Shown here one piece after another: positions 28,644 through 41,031 of a DNA stretch of 64,000 nucleotides (positions within the stretch are counted from its first letter, which is position 1; each line of letters opens with the position of its first letter). Under the pieces are notes generated by a model. The model did no database searches, had not been told where the DNA came from, and saw nothing but the letters and a program-made list of their open reading frames with translations. Position numbers and translations under genes: made by a program. The DNA is from Strix aluco (taxonomy: Eukaryota; Chordata; Aves; Strigiformes; Strigidae). The stretch spans positions 6,449,985 to 6,513,984 of the forward strand of contig NC_133940.1 in NCBI RefSeq assembly GCF_031877795.1, in the 5' to 3' direction.

Positions 28644-31157
28644 CTATATTTTATTCAAAGCTGTTTGTTCTTCAAGGACTTGTAGGTAGTCTGGTGAACC
28701 TTGAAGTTTAGCTTTTAGTTCAAAATATTCACTTTTTCTTTGTTCTACTACAATTTTACTATGATTACCACCTATTAGAGACTTCTTGTTTTTTTTGTCT
28801 TGTAGTTTCTCTGGATAACGTATTTCAAAGCCACTGACCCCTATGCTGTTGTATTCTTTTTTACTTTCAAGAAAATTTTGAATAAATACATTGGAATCCC
28901 TCCCAGGGAATAACTCATCCAGTTCATCGATTGTGCTAAGTCTTTTTCTGGTATCCACATGCAATAAATCTTTCTCCTTGTCATTAATATTTCTCAGAAT
29001 GACTTTCTGCCCTGGTGGGTCAGCAAACGTGAAGCCCGTTTCAGACTCCTTTAAGCCACAGGTATGACTTTTGCTCATCTGCTCAATGGTTTGCGGAATG
29101 AAGGCCTCTGCACCTAGTCCATCTTTTTTGTTTGACTTGTGATCGTGCTTTCTTAGCTGCAGTTGCATAGAACTGCATTCTTGATTTCCAATCCCTTCAT
29201 GCTTTACAGTTGGTTTTTTGTTGCGCCGAAGCACAAAAACAAGAAGACAAAAAGCAACAAACACTGTTAAAATAAGCACAACTAATATGCTTAAGATTAG
29301 GATGGACAATGGAACTGGGCCACCAGGAGGACTCCGAACTGGTCCCAGTGGTGTTGTAAAAGTAATAGGGGGCATAGGACTGGTGAACAGAGCAGATGGC
29401 TTGTTTAGAAGTTTAGGACAGAGGATCTCATTTTTCAGAGACTTAAGTTCAATGTTAGCAAACTGTACAGGCGTTTCACATTTCAATTCCTTCACTACAA
29501 TACCTTCATTTAGCTTTTCAAGCCACAGTTTTAAAGCAACTAAATCACAAGTGCAGTCCCATGGATTACCTTCCAAATCAATTTGCGTAAGAGATTTTAG
29601 CTGATCGAGAACGCCACTTACAGGTAAATACATGAAATGATTGTTCCTCAGATTCAGCCTAGCAAGTGGTGCACCAGCAAAAATGTACGCTGGCAAGCTT
29701 CGGAGAAGGTTGTTGTTCAGGTAGAGCAACTGCAAATTTGGCATTAAGTCAAAGGTGCCTGCTAGGATTTCTTTGATACCATTGTATTCCAAATACAGAT
29801 ATTGCAAGTTGTGGAGGCCAGCAAACATTTCTGGGCTCAGACGCTCTATCTGATTGCCATTGAGATACAATCTCCGTAAATTTGTAAGGTTGCGGAAAAC
29901 GTCTCCTTTTATCACCGAAATCCGATTGCTGCCTAAATGTAGCAAATCCAGCCCCTCAAACTCAATGAAATCTGTCGTGTCCACGTCCTTAATATAATTG
30001 CCATTTACGTGCAGTTTCTTGGCATTTAAAGGTTTTGGTATGAGTTCGGCCATTGACTCTATATTTCTTTCTTGGCAATTTACACTTAATCCCAAGTCTG
30101 AAGGATGCGTTTTGCAAACACAGGGGACTGGACAAGGAGTTAAAGGAGGCACCCTGGTCTGGTAAGAGACGATTTGACTGAGATTGCGATTAGATAGCGC
30201 TTTGCCTGCTACTATCCCCGAGATCTTCGAAGGATTTGTAGTCTTTGGCGGCTTTGTGACTAATCTGTGCACTGATGTTTGAGTGGTGTGGCCGTTCGGT
30301 GTGCTGTAACCGGGCTCCAGCTGCGAGGGAGGCAGAATGCGCACATCAAAATCACTCCCTGTCCCCATGGAGCACAGCTCTTGCTTGTTGGTTTCTTTCA
30401 GCAGCCTTCCGTACAAGTCACTGGGTGTCTCACAGATCGCTTCTCCAATGTAGATGTTATAGGGCATGTTCTCCAGCCACGCTTTCAAAGGCAACAAATC
30501 ACAAGTACAATTCCAGGGGTTGTCTTCCAGCTGCAATTCGACGATGCGACCAATGTGTTCCAGAACTCCAATGTATGGAAGCTTCTGTATTCGATTCCCT
30601 CGTATATCCAGATGGGTTAGAGAAGCAAATCGAAAAATATTATCGGGAAGGAATGAAATCAGATTGTCATTAAGGATCAGGACTTTCAGCTTGTGAAGCT
30701 TATTGAAGGCTCCCCGTTCAATAAACTTGATTAAATTGTAGTCAGCTTGGAGATACTCCAAGTTCTCTATGCCAAGGAAAGTGTCAGCTCGGAGAATCTT
30801 TAATTCATTGTTGTTCAAGTGCAACTGTTTTAATGCACTGAGACCCATAAAGGCCCCTCCCTCAATGTTCTGTAACTTATTATTACCCAGTTGCAAGGAC
30901 ACTGCATGTGTAAAATTAAGAAAGGAATTTGGATATAGAATAATTAGCAGGTTGTTTTGAAAGTTGAGGTGGTAAAAATTAGACCATGGTGGTTTAAGCT
31001 GATTTGGTCTGTAGACTGCAACCTTCTCACAGTTGACATAGAGTACATTCTCAACTGACACACAGGAGCAAACATTGCAAATTTCCACAGATATATCAGC
31101 ATCTGCAGTTGTAGAAGAAACTGGAGATGACAGAACCAGAAAGAGCCACAGAAACAT
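28644..31157 (-). CDS. SLITRK4: SLIT and NTRK-like protein 4 (SLITRK4), complete single-exon coding region
   Basis: Single-pass type I neuronal membrane protein. The SLITRK family acts in synaptic adhesion, binds presynaptic LAR-type receptor tyrosine phosphatases, and influences neurite outgrowth and synapse formation. The 837 codons read without interruption. Residues 1-18 form a hydrophobic signal peptide. The first LRR domain has N-cap cysteines 27, 30, 32 and 43, repeats at about 65-212, and C-cap cysteines 217, 219, 242 and 262. A Thr/Pro-rich linker follows. The second LRR domain has N-cap cysteines 342, 346, 348 and 361, repeats at about 378-530, and C-cap cysteines 535, 537, 560 and 580. 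The membrane helix is about 616-643, followed by RRNKK. The cytoplasmic tail ends with Tyr811 (EYFELK) and Tyr824 (PDYLQVLE), the latter resembling the Trk C-terminal tyrosine motif. From memory the sequence is close to human SLITRK4, also 837 residues, and clearly different from SLITRK6. The ATG at 31155-31157 has a purine at -3. The frame stays open 13 codons further to a TTG, which I reject as the start because no ATG occurs there and the signal peptide would be buried. Confidence 0.97.
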   Translation of the reverse strand: MFLWLFLVLSSPVSSTTADADISVEICNVCSCVSVENVLYVNCEKVAVYRPNQLKPPWSNFYHLNFQNNLLIILYPNSFLNFTHAVSLQLGNNKLQNIEGGAFMGLSALKQLHLNNNELKILRADTFLGIENLEYLQADYNLIKFIERGAFNKLHKLKVLILNDNLISFLPDNIFRFASLTHLDIRGNRIQKLPYIGVLEHIGRIVELQLEDNPWNCTCDLLPLKAWLENMPYNIYIGEAICETPSDLYGRLLKETNKQELCSMGTGSDFDVRILPPSQLEPGYSTPNGHTTQTSVHRLVTKPPKTTNPSKISGIVAGKALSNRNLSQIVSYQTRVPPLTPCPVPCVCKTHPSDLGLSVNCQERNIESMAELIPKPLNAKKLHVNGNYIKDVDTTDFIEFEGLDLLHLGSNRISVIKGDVFRNLTNLRRLYLNGNQIERLSPEMFAGLHNLQYLYLEYNGIKEILAGTFDLMPNLQLLYLNNNLLRSLPAYIFAGAPLARLNLRNNHFMYLPVSGVLDQLKSLTQIDLEGNPWDCTCDLVALKLWLEKLNEGIVVKELKCETPVQFANIELKSLKNEILCPKLLNKPSALFTSPMPPITFTTPLGPVRSPPGGPVPLSILILSILVVLILTVFVAFCLLVFVLRRNKKPTVKHEGIGNQECSSMQLQLRKHDHKSNKKDGLGAEAFIPQTIEQMSKSHTCGLKESETGFTFADPPGQKVILRNINDKEKDLLHVDTRKRLSTIDELDELFPGRDSNVFIQNFLESKKEYNSIGVSGFEIRYPEKLQDKKNKKSLIGGNHSKIVVEQRKSEYFELKAKLQGSPDYLQVLEEQTALNKI

Positions 31158-31207
31158 CTTCTTGTGATCAGCAAGCAACCTTAGGCTCCTGAACAAAGAT
31201 AAAGAAT

Positions 31208-31250
31208 CTAAAGAAGAAAGAAGGAAAGAAAAAAAGAAAACGTTTTTCAG
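31208..31250 (-). promoter_or_regulatory. splice acceptor of the SLITRK4 coding exon
   Basis: On the minus strand a run of about 40 bases, almost all pyrimidine (ttttctttttttctttcc and onward), ends in TTCTTCTTTAG. The AG is at 31209-31208, so the exon would begin at 31207, about 50 bases before the ATG. A second AG at 31190-31189 (TTTGTTCAG) is an alternative, with the exon starting at 31188. This fits the family pattern of a coding sequence within one exon plus spliced non-coding 5' exons. The tract is plain in the sequence; its use is inferred. Confidence 0.75.
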
Positions 31251-32300
31251 TTGTCATTGTTCCAAAACATCATTTGGGTTAAAAATTGTATTCCACTGAG
31301 CTACTGTACCTGCCAAGGATTATAGATAAACTACAAGCACTGAATTTAAAATAACATGAAAGATTTTAACGACCAAATACACAGGAGCTAGAGTGATTTC
31401 AAATACGGAATGTAAATTTCTGTAGACAAACACAAATAACTCTGAGGTCTGTCAAATACATTTCTCTCTCTCCTACATGCCAAACATGCATAACTAACAA
31501 AGTAAAATAACCAAAGGAGATTCCAATTTTATGCATATTTACTCTCCTCAGTCCTGCACTGCTCCTATGTTGCCGTGCATTTCAGGGGTATTAAACACAA
31601 ATGCTGATGTTATGCATGCCCAAATGTTTGGGCTGGGATAGCACGATACAGAAAGGATGAAGATGGAGACAGAAAAAGCAATGTCAGTACTCAATGTATG
31701 TATCTACAGCACCAACACACAGAGATTATCACTATGATAATAGTGAGATTCACTCGAGGAATACACAGGCTTGCACACACATTGTTTCTGTCACTTACTA
31801 TAGCTAGTTTAAATAAATAGGTGGTAAACTGATTGCAGAAATACAATGAACTATCCACAAAACAAGAAGATCAGTTCTGGGTGACCAATGGAAGCACACC
31901 GATACAGAAGAAGCATGCACAGGCATACAGCCCCATCCCCAGTAATAACAACAACACTCTGACTTGCAGGGCAAAACAAAGCCACAATTCAGCTTGACGT
32001 TACTGAAACCTGAGAGGAACTTTTTTTTTTCCCCAAAACATTATGTAATTTGCTCTTATCCCTGCACTGATATAGAGGTGGCTTTCAAGAACCCTTCATA
32101 TATAGTCAGGCCAGCTGAGCTGCCATTTTTTACGCAGAACTGGAGCCACAGCATTTCCCCTGAGTTGGAAGGTAGCTTTTTTTTTTTTTTTTTTTTAAAA
32201 AAAAACAACAAACCAGTCAGTAATCAATACGTTGCTCCCCCCCACCTTCCCCATTCCCCCAATTTCCCAACTTGTCCCTTTCATTTCCTGCTGTGGGAAG
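31210..32300 (-). other. inferred SLITRK4 5' intron, 3' part
   Basis: AT-rich non-coding DNA between the splice acceptor and the CpG island. I see no exon, RNA gene or recognisable transposon in it. Its only standout is the T20A9 tract near 32177. Confidence 0.5.
32177..32205. repeat. T20 followed directly by A9
   Basis: Twenty T followed at once by nine A form an A/T palindromic homopolymer junction inside the inferred SLITRK4 intron. Confidence 0.9.
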
Positions 32301-32530
32301 CCACCGAGTTGGCAGGAGGGAGCCAGGATGGAAGTGGAGAAAGCAGGAGCCAGCTGGAGGGAGGAGAATCGGGCTGGAGGGAGCCGCAAGGAGGGGAGGA
32401 TGCGCCGGGGGACCTGGGAGGGAGGGCAGAGGAGGAATGAGAGAGGAAGGAAGGGAGGACAGGAGGACAACAGCGAGAGCGAAAGCTGAGAGGAGGCAAG
32501 GAAGGAAGAGGGGAAGGGATGGCTGAAGGG
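32300..32530 (+). repeat. purine-rich (GGA/GAA) low-complexity tract
   Basis: The plus strand is strongly biased to G and A, with many gggagg, gaggaa and ggaagg words, so the minus strand is pyrimidine-rich. It lies at the gene-proximal edge of the CpG island, inside the inferred first intron. Such tracts can form triplex DNA and often occur beside promoters; that role is inference. Confidence 0.6.
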
Positions 32531-33366
32531 GTCAAGGAGGCTGCGGAGGGGGGGGCACGGGGAGAAGAGGAGCGGAGCAGCCGCTGCTGATCCCCGCAGG
32601 CTCCCGACCCTGGCCGCGGCGAGCGAGCCCACAGGAGCAGCCCGGTGCCCCCGCGCCCCCACGGCTCCGTCTCCCACCCCCTCCCCGGCGCCGTCGCCCC
32701 GCATCCCTGCCTCGCCCCGGCTCGAGTCGCCTCTTCTTCCGCGGCCCCGCGGCCCCGGCCGCTGCCGAGCGGGGAGGCTGCGGGCGCTGCGCGGGGCTGG
32801 CGGCGGGTCGGCGAGCCCGGCCAGGAGCGCAGGCACTACCGCAATTTTTTGCCGCAGCCGGCTCGGCTGGTGCCGGCTCCCCTCTGTGGTGGGCGCCCCG
32901 TCGCCCTCTGCCTCCCGGCGGGGGAAAGCGGGAGGGACGCGGGCGCGCACACTCCGCACGCACATGCCGGTGGGAACGGGCACGGCGCGGCGGTGCAGCC
33001 CAGCATCCCGGCCACCCCCCCTCCGCAGCAAGGCACGACCGCGTTCCCAGCCGCCAGCTGCCTCCCCCCCACCGCCTCAGCCCCTCCACCGGCACCTTTG
33101 CAAAGTCCAGCCCGCAACACATTCACGCACCCCCAGCCCCACTGCGAAGATCCTGTCCCCCCCCGTCCCTCCCACACCTCCACCGGCTTATCCGGGCCGC
33201 CCAGCCCCGGTCCCGGTGTCCCCCCCCGGCTCGCCCGGAGAGGCTGGGGGCGGGCAGCGCTGCGCCGGGTGCCGCTGGCCCGGGGCTCCGGGAGGCGACC
33301 GGCTGGTGGGGAGAGGCGAGCGCGATGGCAGAGAGGCTCCGGCAGGAAGCCACCGTCGCCTCGTCT

Positions 33367-33388
33367 CCCCCCCCCCCCCCCCCCCCCC
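33367..33388. repeat. C22 homopolymer in the CpG island
   Basis: Twenty-two consecutive C, followed by GCGTCACCCCCC, give G-quadruplex potential on the minus (gene) strand. Its length may be imprecise if the assembly had trouble with homopolymers. Confidence 0.85.
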
Positions 33389-33966
33389 GCGTCACCCCCC
33401 CTCCCCTTTTAAAATAACAGCAGTAATTATTATCGCAATGAAGAAACCCCACCTCCGGAGTAATTAAAAGAAATTAAACCGCCAACGTAACGGCAGCCCC
33501 CTCCCCGCCCGCACTCACGCCCGGCGGGGCGGCCGCGCGCCCCCGGCGCTGCTCCCGGCGCTGCTCCGCGGCGAGCCCGGCACCGTCCCTACCTCGGCGG
33601 CCGGAGTGGCCGCGGCCCCGCTCCGCCGCGCTCCGCCGCTCCCCCGCGAGGTCTCCGCGCCGGCAGCTCCGCGCCCGCACCGGGGGTCGGCCCCCCGGGC
33701 GAGCACCCCCGGCCGCGCTGAGCGCCGAGGCGCGGAGCCAGGCGCAGCCCGGCGCTGCGGCACCCCGGCGGGCTCCGCCGCAGGCAGCGACCGCCCCGCT
33801 GCGCCCTGCCCCGCGGTGCCCCGCACGCCGGCGGGGAGAGGATCCCTCTGCAGCCGGGCGCCCGCTCCCATCGCACTGCTCTCGCCCACCCCCCGCACGC
33901 AGGGAGAGCCCCCCCCGCGCCACGCGCACACCGCACACACATACGCGCACGCACCCAGCGCTGCTT

Positions 33967-33982
33967 GGGGGGGGGGGGGGGG
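33967..33982. repeat. G16 homopolymer in the CpG island
   Basis: Sixteen consecutive G on the plus strand, close to a candidate minus-strand donor at 34020. It has i-motif or G-quadruplex potential. Confidence 0.85.
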
Positions 33983-34254
33983 AAGGAGGCGCCGCTCCGG
34001 GGGAGCGATCCCCGCTCACCGCACCCGCGGAAGCCTCTCCCGCCCGCCCCGCGCCGCCCCGCCGTTACCTTTCCCGGGGAGATGCCGGGCTGCGCCCCCC
34101 GCGGAGCCTTACGCGGGTGCGGCGGGGCGGGAGGCGCCCCCCGGGGCGGTGAGAGCGGCGGGGCCCCGGTGCCGCGCCGGGGGCCGCGGAGCTGCCATGA
34201 GCGGCGGGCGCGCAGCAGCTACAAGTGCGGGATGGGGCCGGGGGGGGGGTGGGG

Positions 34255-34274
34255 GTGTGTGTGTGTGTGTGTGT
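34255..34274. repeat. (GT)10 microsatellite
   Basis: Perfect GT dinucleotide repeat of 20 bases at the distal edge of the CpG island, preceded by a G-rich stretch. Confidence 0.9.
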
Positions 34275-35041
34275 CCCCGCGTCCCCGCTCGCCCGGGTAC
34301 GCGCCGCTCAGCACCGCGGCCGGGAAAAGCGGGGCGGGGGAAGGAAAGGGAAGAAAAGAAGAGACTCTTCCCCCCCACCCCCCCCGCCCTCCGCTTGAAA
34401 CAAAAGTAGAGGTGGAAACTGAGTGGGCAGGATGGTAACATTTGCTGCATTTAATGCGAATTGCAATTATGGAACAAAATCGCTGCGAGGAGACATACCC
34501 GACCCTTTCTTAAGACAACACAGCTATTTGTGTATCTCATTCTTTGTGCTTAGGTGAAATTCCTCCTCTGCTTAGGTAACAGCTGCAGTCTGCTGAAAAA
34601 AAAAAATTCTCTAATGTTATGCACTTGTGCAAAACAGATTCTCCTAATTAAGAACTCCTATTTACTCTTACCTTTCATAATATACTTTAAAATGGTAATG
34701 AATACCCCTAAACAAGGTGACATCTCTCTCCGAGGCAGAAGGGTCAGTTAACCAGATGAAATCTTCCAAGGGGAGTTCAGCTGCTTGTCCTTTGCCGTGA
34801 ACGCTAACAAAATTCAGTTAGAAAACTGTTTATGTGTTGCACGCAGACCAGTTGTGAGTGCTCGTTCTGGGCGGTAAACATCAGGGAATGGAAAACAGCA
34901 ACTGCTTTCTTCATTTACAGAAATCAAATAAAAAACTTGCTCCGAAGGCTGACTGCATCTAATTGAAATAATTGCAGAATGTTATTTTGCATTATGCGGA
35001 TAGACTGATACCTGAAAACAAATGCAACTGAGACATCAATA

Positions 35042-35049
35042 ATTTGCAT
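35042..35049. promoter_or_regulatory. octamer motif ATTTGCAT in a possible conserved non-coding stretch
   Basis: A perfect POU-factor octamer sits in aataatttgcatattac, about 0.7 kb beyond the CpG island, within AT-rich, repeat-free DNA (about 34950-35110). The motif is seen; enhancer function is speculative. Confidence 0.3.
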
Positions 35050-38000
35050 ATTACAACAGAGCTGAAAGTGATCTGTGATTAATATTCAACCAATTAAAAA
35101 CTGAAGTCTTTAAAATGTAAACTCAATTATTGAATCATTAGCAAAGTACTGTTCACATAAAAGGGAATGCATGTATATAAAGACCCAGTTTAGAAGGACT
35201 TACATAGAGTTTAAGCTGAATTTTTTAAATTATATTTAAATAAACTTACAGAATAGAGAGTAAAGGTCTAGAAAAAAATTAATTTAGGAAGATATCTGGT
35301 TTATAAATCTATTTTAACAACAGGCATGGAAAGGCAGGTGTAAAGATCAAGGTGACAATTGTGTTTAACCAGCTATATTAAGCTGGATGTTAAACTAATT
35401 CCTTGCTTATTTAGTAGGTGAAAGATCAGATAGACAGTATCAAAGACAGATGACTACTCCCACCACCGTTCAAACAACTGCTTAGAGACCGAATCAAAAA
35501 CCAAACAAGGAGCATAATAAAAGATCATATTTTAACCAAGTAAACTGTGAAATGAATAAGTATTTAGGAGAACTGAAATTGTACTGTAACTAAATAATTC
35601 TTGATGTTTCTATTGTAAGTGGCTATTAACAATGACGTATGTTTATGGTGTTGTAGAACTTATCTGAGAAGGAAACTTAGTTATGCAACACAATTTCATT
35701 ATTAGGGTTTTAGTATGTTGTATTTTTATATTTATTTCTAATTTACAGTCATGAAAAATAACTCCTCCTCCAAATCTTATTTAAGTGGTGTCTAAGTTAC
35801 TTGTCCTGATCTAAAACATGTCAAACTCACTAAGATTGAGGCTTATACGTCAGGACAGCAAACCAAACCAAACTGAGGATAATTTAAAAGTATAACATAA
35901 GCACAAGCTTAAGGTCAAGACTGTGATCCAAGACGATGACGTGCTTAAGGAATAAATCACTTTAAGGGGTTACATCCTAGAATCACTTGGTTGTACCCCT
36001 TTCTTTGAGATCTGGCTAGAAGTTCTGTCACCATCAGTAGAAATTTTCCATGTAGCCTGATGGTAGATAGTAATTGGGAGACAGCAGAGACAGAAAGGGC
36101 AAGTTGGATTATCTGGTCTGGTTCCCTGAAGTTTACAAGATTACTTCAGGCTACACACCATGCCCATTATTGTCATCTCTAACCTTTTCTTAAATTTCTT
36201 GCTGTGATGGAACCTCATTCGTCTCCTCTGATTTTTTTTTCTCTGTCTGTTGTTTGCCACAGGAGCATGTATTTTTCCTTCTTCAGTTGAGCAAAAGGAG
36301 AGCAAAAGCTAACAAGCAGATAGATTAGTAACGTGATTTTCTGCAAGGAGAAGTATCTATCTGAAGAAAAAGTAGAAATGTGAGATATACTACTTCCCAC
36401 CCAAGGAGACACACACGGGGTGGCATTCAGTGATGGTATGATCAGCTTTTCAATAATATCTTTACAAGTAAAAGTTCTTGGGAAAGAAAGGTAATTTTTA
36501 CTCTTGGCTACTGAAATTCATCATGCAATCTGCTCAGAAATCACAGAAGCCTATTTATATTTTGTTTCCTTTCACATTTTTGTGAGAGCTTCTAAACAAC
36601 AGTTTTCTTCTAAACACACAGAGATGCTTGGTCACGTACCTCTCCTCGTTTACTTCTGGGCTAATGCAGGAACTTGAGACTGAAACTGCGCTTTACGTGT
36701 GTTCAGAGTTTGCCAGGAGAAAAACCTTCCTGTAACAGAATCATCAAAATACAGAGGCCAGTTGAGATGATGAATCTACTGCTCACAGCACGGAACCTTG
36801 GAGAGCATTTTCCTCAAGCTGTTCCACGCACATGCAAATAGGACTTCGGCTGAAGTCGAGGGGAGTTCTGCGCAATAAGTTGCTTTGTTTTTTCATCCAC
36901 GGTAATTTTCTGGGTGAGAAATGAACTGACAGAAAATAGGAGCTAAACATCCTACTCGTTCCTGGGTATTTCCAAGTACAGTTTAAGATACAGTATCTGA
37001 ACTCAGGCTGCATGCGGACACGTAAGTGGCAGGGACGAGGTGTTCTTCATACAATTGCCAACGTCCTACGTCTATGCTACCTCTGAATGCATGGGCATCC
37101 TACACACTCTTCCACAGGCACTGAGTTGCACTTGTCTGCTTTCTCTCCAGTTTGTCTGTTGTCATCCTGAAAATGAAATAAGGATTAGTCCCCGGTAGTT
37201 TGAACTACCCAGAGATACTGATGACCCACACACCCATGGCTCTTGAAATCAGATGACCAAGACAAGAAATTGCAATTGCTGTGACCAGCATGGGAGCGTG
37301 CTTTCCTTCTTCATCTGCCAACATCTGTACTGGCCAGCTGTGGGCAAGCCCTGTGTACCCAGCTGTCAAAAACACACCTGGCAGAGCAGCAGTGTGCACA
37401 CAAATGGTTTTGGGTTGTTCTGTTTGAAGAGGTTCATGCTAGGAGTAGAAGAAAATCATGTAAAAAGTCTCCAGAAATTAATGGGAATCCCTATGGATCA
37501 GGATCTATTTTGTAATTATGTAAGCACTACATTACTCCTTCCTGTTCCCAAAGAATGGTAAAAATAGCCCAAAAGTTAATGTTGTGGCCCTTCATACAGG
37601 GCCCAGGTAGAGAAAGAAACTCTTCCTTGAACACATGGAAAGCTGGTTAACAATTCTTTGAATAGGAGAGCAAAGCTCCGTCTGTTTCTGGAGTTTCCAT
37701 GGTTAAACAATTTTTGTTTAACAAGTCTACAACATGTTTCTGCTCCCAGATAGATCAGTAACAACTGCCATACTCAGTAAACAACATCCGACACAGCAGA
37801 ATACAACAATAACTGTGCAGCACTGTCTTATAATAGGGCTTCAACTGACAGGACATAGCCTTTTGAGGAGACCAAAAAAGGCAGTAACTCCACCCCTTGT
37901 CCCTGTCTTCTATGTATTTTCCAGACTGTCAGTCAGAAGAGGGGGAGGGAGAGCATCCTTGAAAACCTTGTATGTACTAGAGTGAGTCCCCGCATTTGCA

Positions 38001-40975
38001 TCCTTTTAAAGGTACAGTGTGATAGGAAACAGTGCAAGTCTGCAACACACTGAAGATGGAACCACTGTGAAAGAGTACTGTGCTAAATAAAGTGGAAGAA
38101 ATGCTGTCAGATGTATGTCTCTGCTTGGCTCCGTATTGTTTCCACCTAACTCACTCCATTTCATCCAGGAGCCCTCTTCAGTGTGCAACAAGTAACCCAT
38201 CACCTGCTTCAGGGAAGCATCACCTGAGGAAACACTGAAATGCATTCATCCCTTCAACAGGGATTGGCATGGATTTTTTTATTCCATCTTTTCCTTCTCA
38301 TTTGCAATTAGTCATCGTCTTGAATGTTCTATAAAGTAGACATGATGCTGGTAGCTGCTCTTCTGACTAATTCTCTTTGTAAACTCTGCTTGCAGGGATG
38401 TCCAGCTCCGTAACACTACTCTTGTCAGATTTTACTGTCAAGGCACAGTGGGTAGGCATTTAATTTTACTAAACTGCAAGATGCCCAGTGCTTTACTTAT
38501 TTTCTTTCTCTGTGCTCATTTACCCAGGAGTTGTTCACCCTCCAGCTCACTGTCAGAGGCTAAAGCCAAGCTTGGCCTATCCTCCTGCCTCCTGAGACAA
38601 TGAAAAGTGTGAAATTGGAAGGCAAAGAAACTAATGAAAAAATAATGGATGATGAACTTACCTGGGATATTTTTCCGTAAGGTTGTATAATGCAAGGTTA
38701 AATGCAAAACCTAGAAGCAACTGCAGTTGTCCTACCCAAGTCTTTTATGGCAACTGCTCACTAAACTCTTTCCTCAAGAAGAGAAATATGTTTAGAATAA
38801 GGATTCTGTGCTAGAAAACTGACATTATTGAATACACCAAATCATGAAATAACACTTCATTCTCCCTGAGTGAACAGCCTATTAACTGAATAAAAGAACT
38901 ATGCCCATGTACCACAGAGAAAATTTAAAGAAATTTGACTGTGGTTGGAGATGATGGAGGATAGGAAGGAAGGAGGTACTCTAAGAAGGAGGAAAAATCT
39001 ATTGTGTTACAAGGCTTGTTTCTTTGTTTGCTCCTAATAACTTTGTCTTCAGCAGTGGAGCAGGGGAAATCTTTTATGCTATGAACACCATACCTGTCAG
39101 GCTTCCAGTCAGGATCGGATGGGTTGAGGTCACTTGCCATTAACAGAACGTGAATTTCGAATATTTTAATTGAAGATCTCACTCCTCCACCTCACACCAA
39201 TAGCCTCACATGTGAGACTATTTCTTATCACCACCTGGAATTCCACAGAGTTAAATGGGGCTTCTCACCTGTGTAAAGGTCGATGGTATAACCCCCTCAT
39301 TAAGCTACCTGCAAGCTGAAAAGTGTCTTTATTTCTTAGAAAGTTCAAGAATAAACTTCACAATAAAAGTATGATAAAAGAAAATAAAACAATTGTCATT
39401 CCATCTTTAGAATGAAAACCAAATACTCCATTTTTGCTGAAGTTTAAGCTGGTGCTGGCTCTTGGGCCAAGAGCTGTGACAATGTGGAACAGGGAATGAG
39501 CGCAGAGCAACTTGCCAGCTACTCGTGTCCCGTGTCATGCTGGGAGCTCCTTTGCTCTTCAGCTGAAAGACCACTGTGGTAGGATGAATAAGCATCTGCA
39601 GAAGAAACCATGTGCTTTAGACTTGTTGCTTGATTTAAGGAAGAAGTTACACTAAGGGGAAAATATCTGAAGCAAAATTAAGATGTTGCATGGGTTTGCT
39701 CATTGCTCTACTTTAATCTACTTTTGCTTCTGGGGTTTCTTTTGCAGCTGCCCTAATTTCCTCTACTTTTACATTTTCTATTAATTTCAATTAAGGCCTC
39801 CCTAGGCTTGTGAGCTAACAGGCTTTCTTATTATTGTTTTTAAAAAAGGCCTACACTATCTTTCCTATTGCTTCTAGACTATTGCAAAGGAATGTAGGGC
39901 TACGGTCTTTCAAGAGAGAAGAGAGAAACTGCAGCTACTTCAGTAACTGAGTGGTGCCATTTTTTTAACCTGATGATTAAACACCAGTGCTGTTCTGATA
40001 TAAACTGGCTTCAGGGAAGCGATGCTGAAACAGTAACCAAAAAAGAGATGTTTGCTTTAACAACAAATATTTTGACACCATATCAAAATGATTAGGAAAG
40101 ACATTGTGGTCTTTCCTAATGGACAAGATGGATGTCTCACCCTCTTTAAGAATTTCAGCCCTGCCTGGGTGGAAGGGGGAATTTCCTCTCATTATCTGGT
40201 TGCTTCACATAATTGTCTCCAAGGCCCAAGCAGCCAACTCAGACTGTTCCAAAAGCCGGTAAAATGAAATCTGCCTCATCTTAGCAAAGGCTTAAACAAA
40301 GCAATATGTAGAGGCAGCTCTGCTGCGTTCTGCACTGGATGGATGCACCAGGGAATGGGACCTGAACCATCAAAAGCAAGATGGAAAAAATCAGAAATAT
40401 CTTTAAACAGTTAAAGTTGGGTTTTAAGGTGGGTAAAATAATTATTCAGGGCAGTGAATTCTTTCAAATTATTTTTTCTTAAACTTCCTACAGTTTACAA
40501 AGTATATCAAAAGAAAGAGAATTCTGACAATGTGATGCGACTCTTGTAATCACGGCACTCCTAAGTGTGTCCCAGCTTCTAGCAACGTGGCATGCCTTGC
40601 ATCTACAGATAAAACTGAGATGGGAGCTTAGAAAACAATGACAGAGATGTAGGTATATTAGTAAGAAGGGCCAAGTTCTGTTCATTTTTATATTTATGGG
40701 GTGGTTTCATGAAAGAGGGAAGGACTAATTGTCTGTCCTCCCTGTTTCCCCTTATCATGTCTCTGCTACCAGTCAAAGGGTCTTGTCGTCCTCTTCCCTT
40801 GTGCCATCTCTGGCCCTTATAGGACCCTCCTTGAACCAACGCACTAACCTCAAAATAATGGCTTTTTTCTTCTCTTGGTTAGGTTAGTTTTTCAGCCAAA
40901 TTAGTGAACTGAATTGACTTATAAAGAGCTCCAGTATGTGTCAAAGCTGGTGTATGATTAGTGGTGGGACTACCA

Positions 40976-41031
40976 CCACTTACAGGTTGAGAGAGACTTA
41001 CAGGGACTACAGCCACTTACAGGGTGAGAGA
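40976..41031. repeat. 19-bp direct repeat, 37-bp spacing
   Basis: CCACTTACAGGTTGAGAGA at 40976 and CCACTTACAGGGTGAGAGA at 41013 differ by one base. Confidence 0.85.

Larger units (their letters stand above)
32540..34340 (-). promoter_or_regulatory. CpG island: inferred SLITRK4 promoter and 5' non-coding exon region
   Basis: About 1.8 kb of very GC-rich, CpG-dense DNA stands sharply against AT-rich flanks and lies 1.4-3.2 kb upstream of the SLITRK4 start codon. No other gene is nearby, so it most likely houses the SLITRK4 promoter and first exon or exons. Minus-strand donor-like sites are present: AAG|GTAACG with the exon ending at 34069, GCG|GTGAGC at 34020, GAG|GTAGGG at 33593, and GGC|GTGAGT at 33519. 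I cannot tell which is used. Long open frames here on both strands are expected by chance from high GC and do not look like proteins. Antisense transcription on the plus strand is possible but not shown. Confidence 0.8.

Noticed and set aside
29218..30960. Plus-strand open frames of 63-132 codons inside SLITRK4
   Set aside because: They are antisense shadows of the conserved LRR coding sequence.
31158..31196. 13-codon N-terminal extension of the SLITRK4 frame beginning with TTG
   Set aside because: No ATG is present, it would put charged residues before the signal peptide, and the ATG at 31157 gives exactly the family length.
32195..34438. Long open frames of up to 278 codons on both strands
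   Set aside because: They fall in a CpG island where stop codons are rare. They overlap each other on both strands and are Pro/Arg/Gly/Ala-rich with no domain.
36061..36230. Possible ancient repeat near 'ggttccctgaagtttacaag'
   Set aside because: I could not align it by eye to any CR1 or SINE end.
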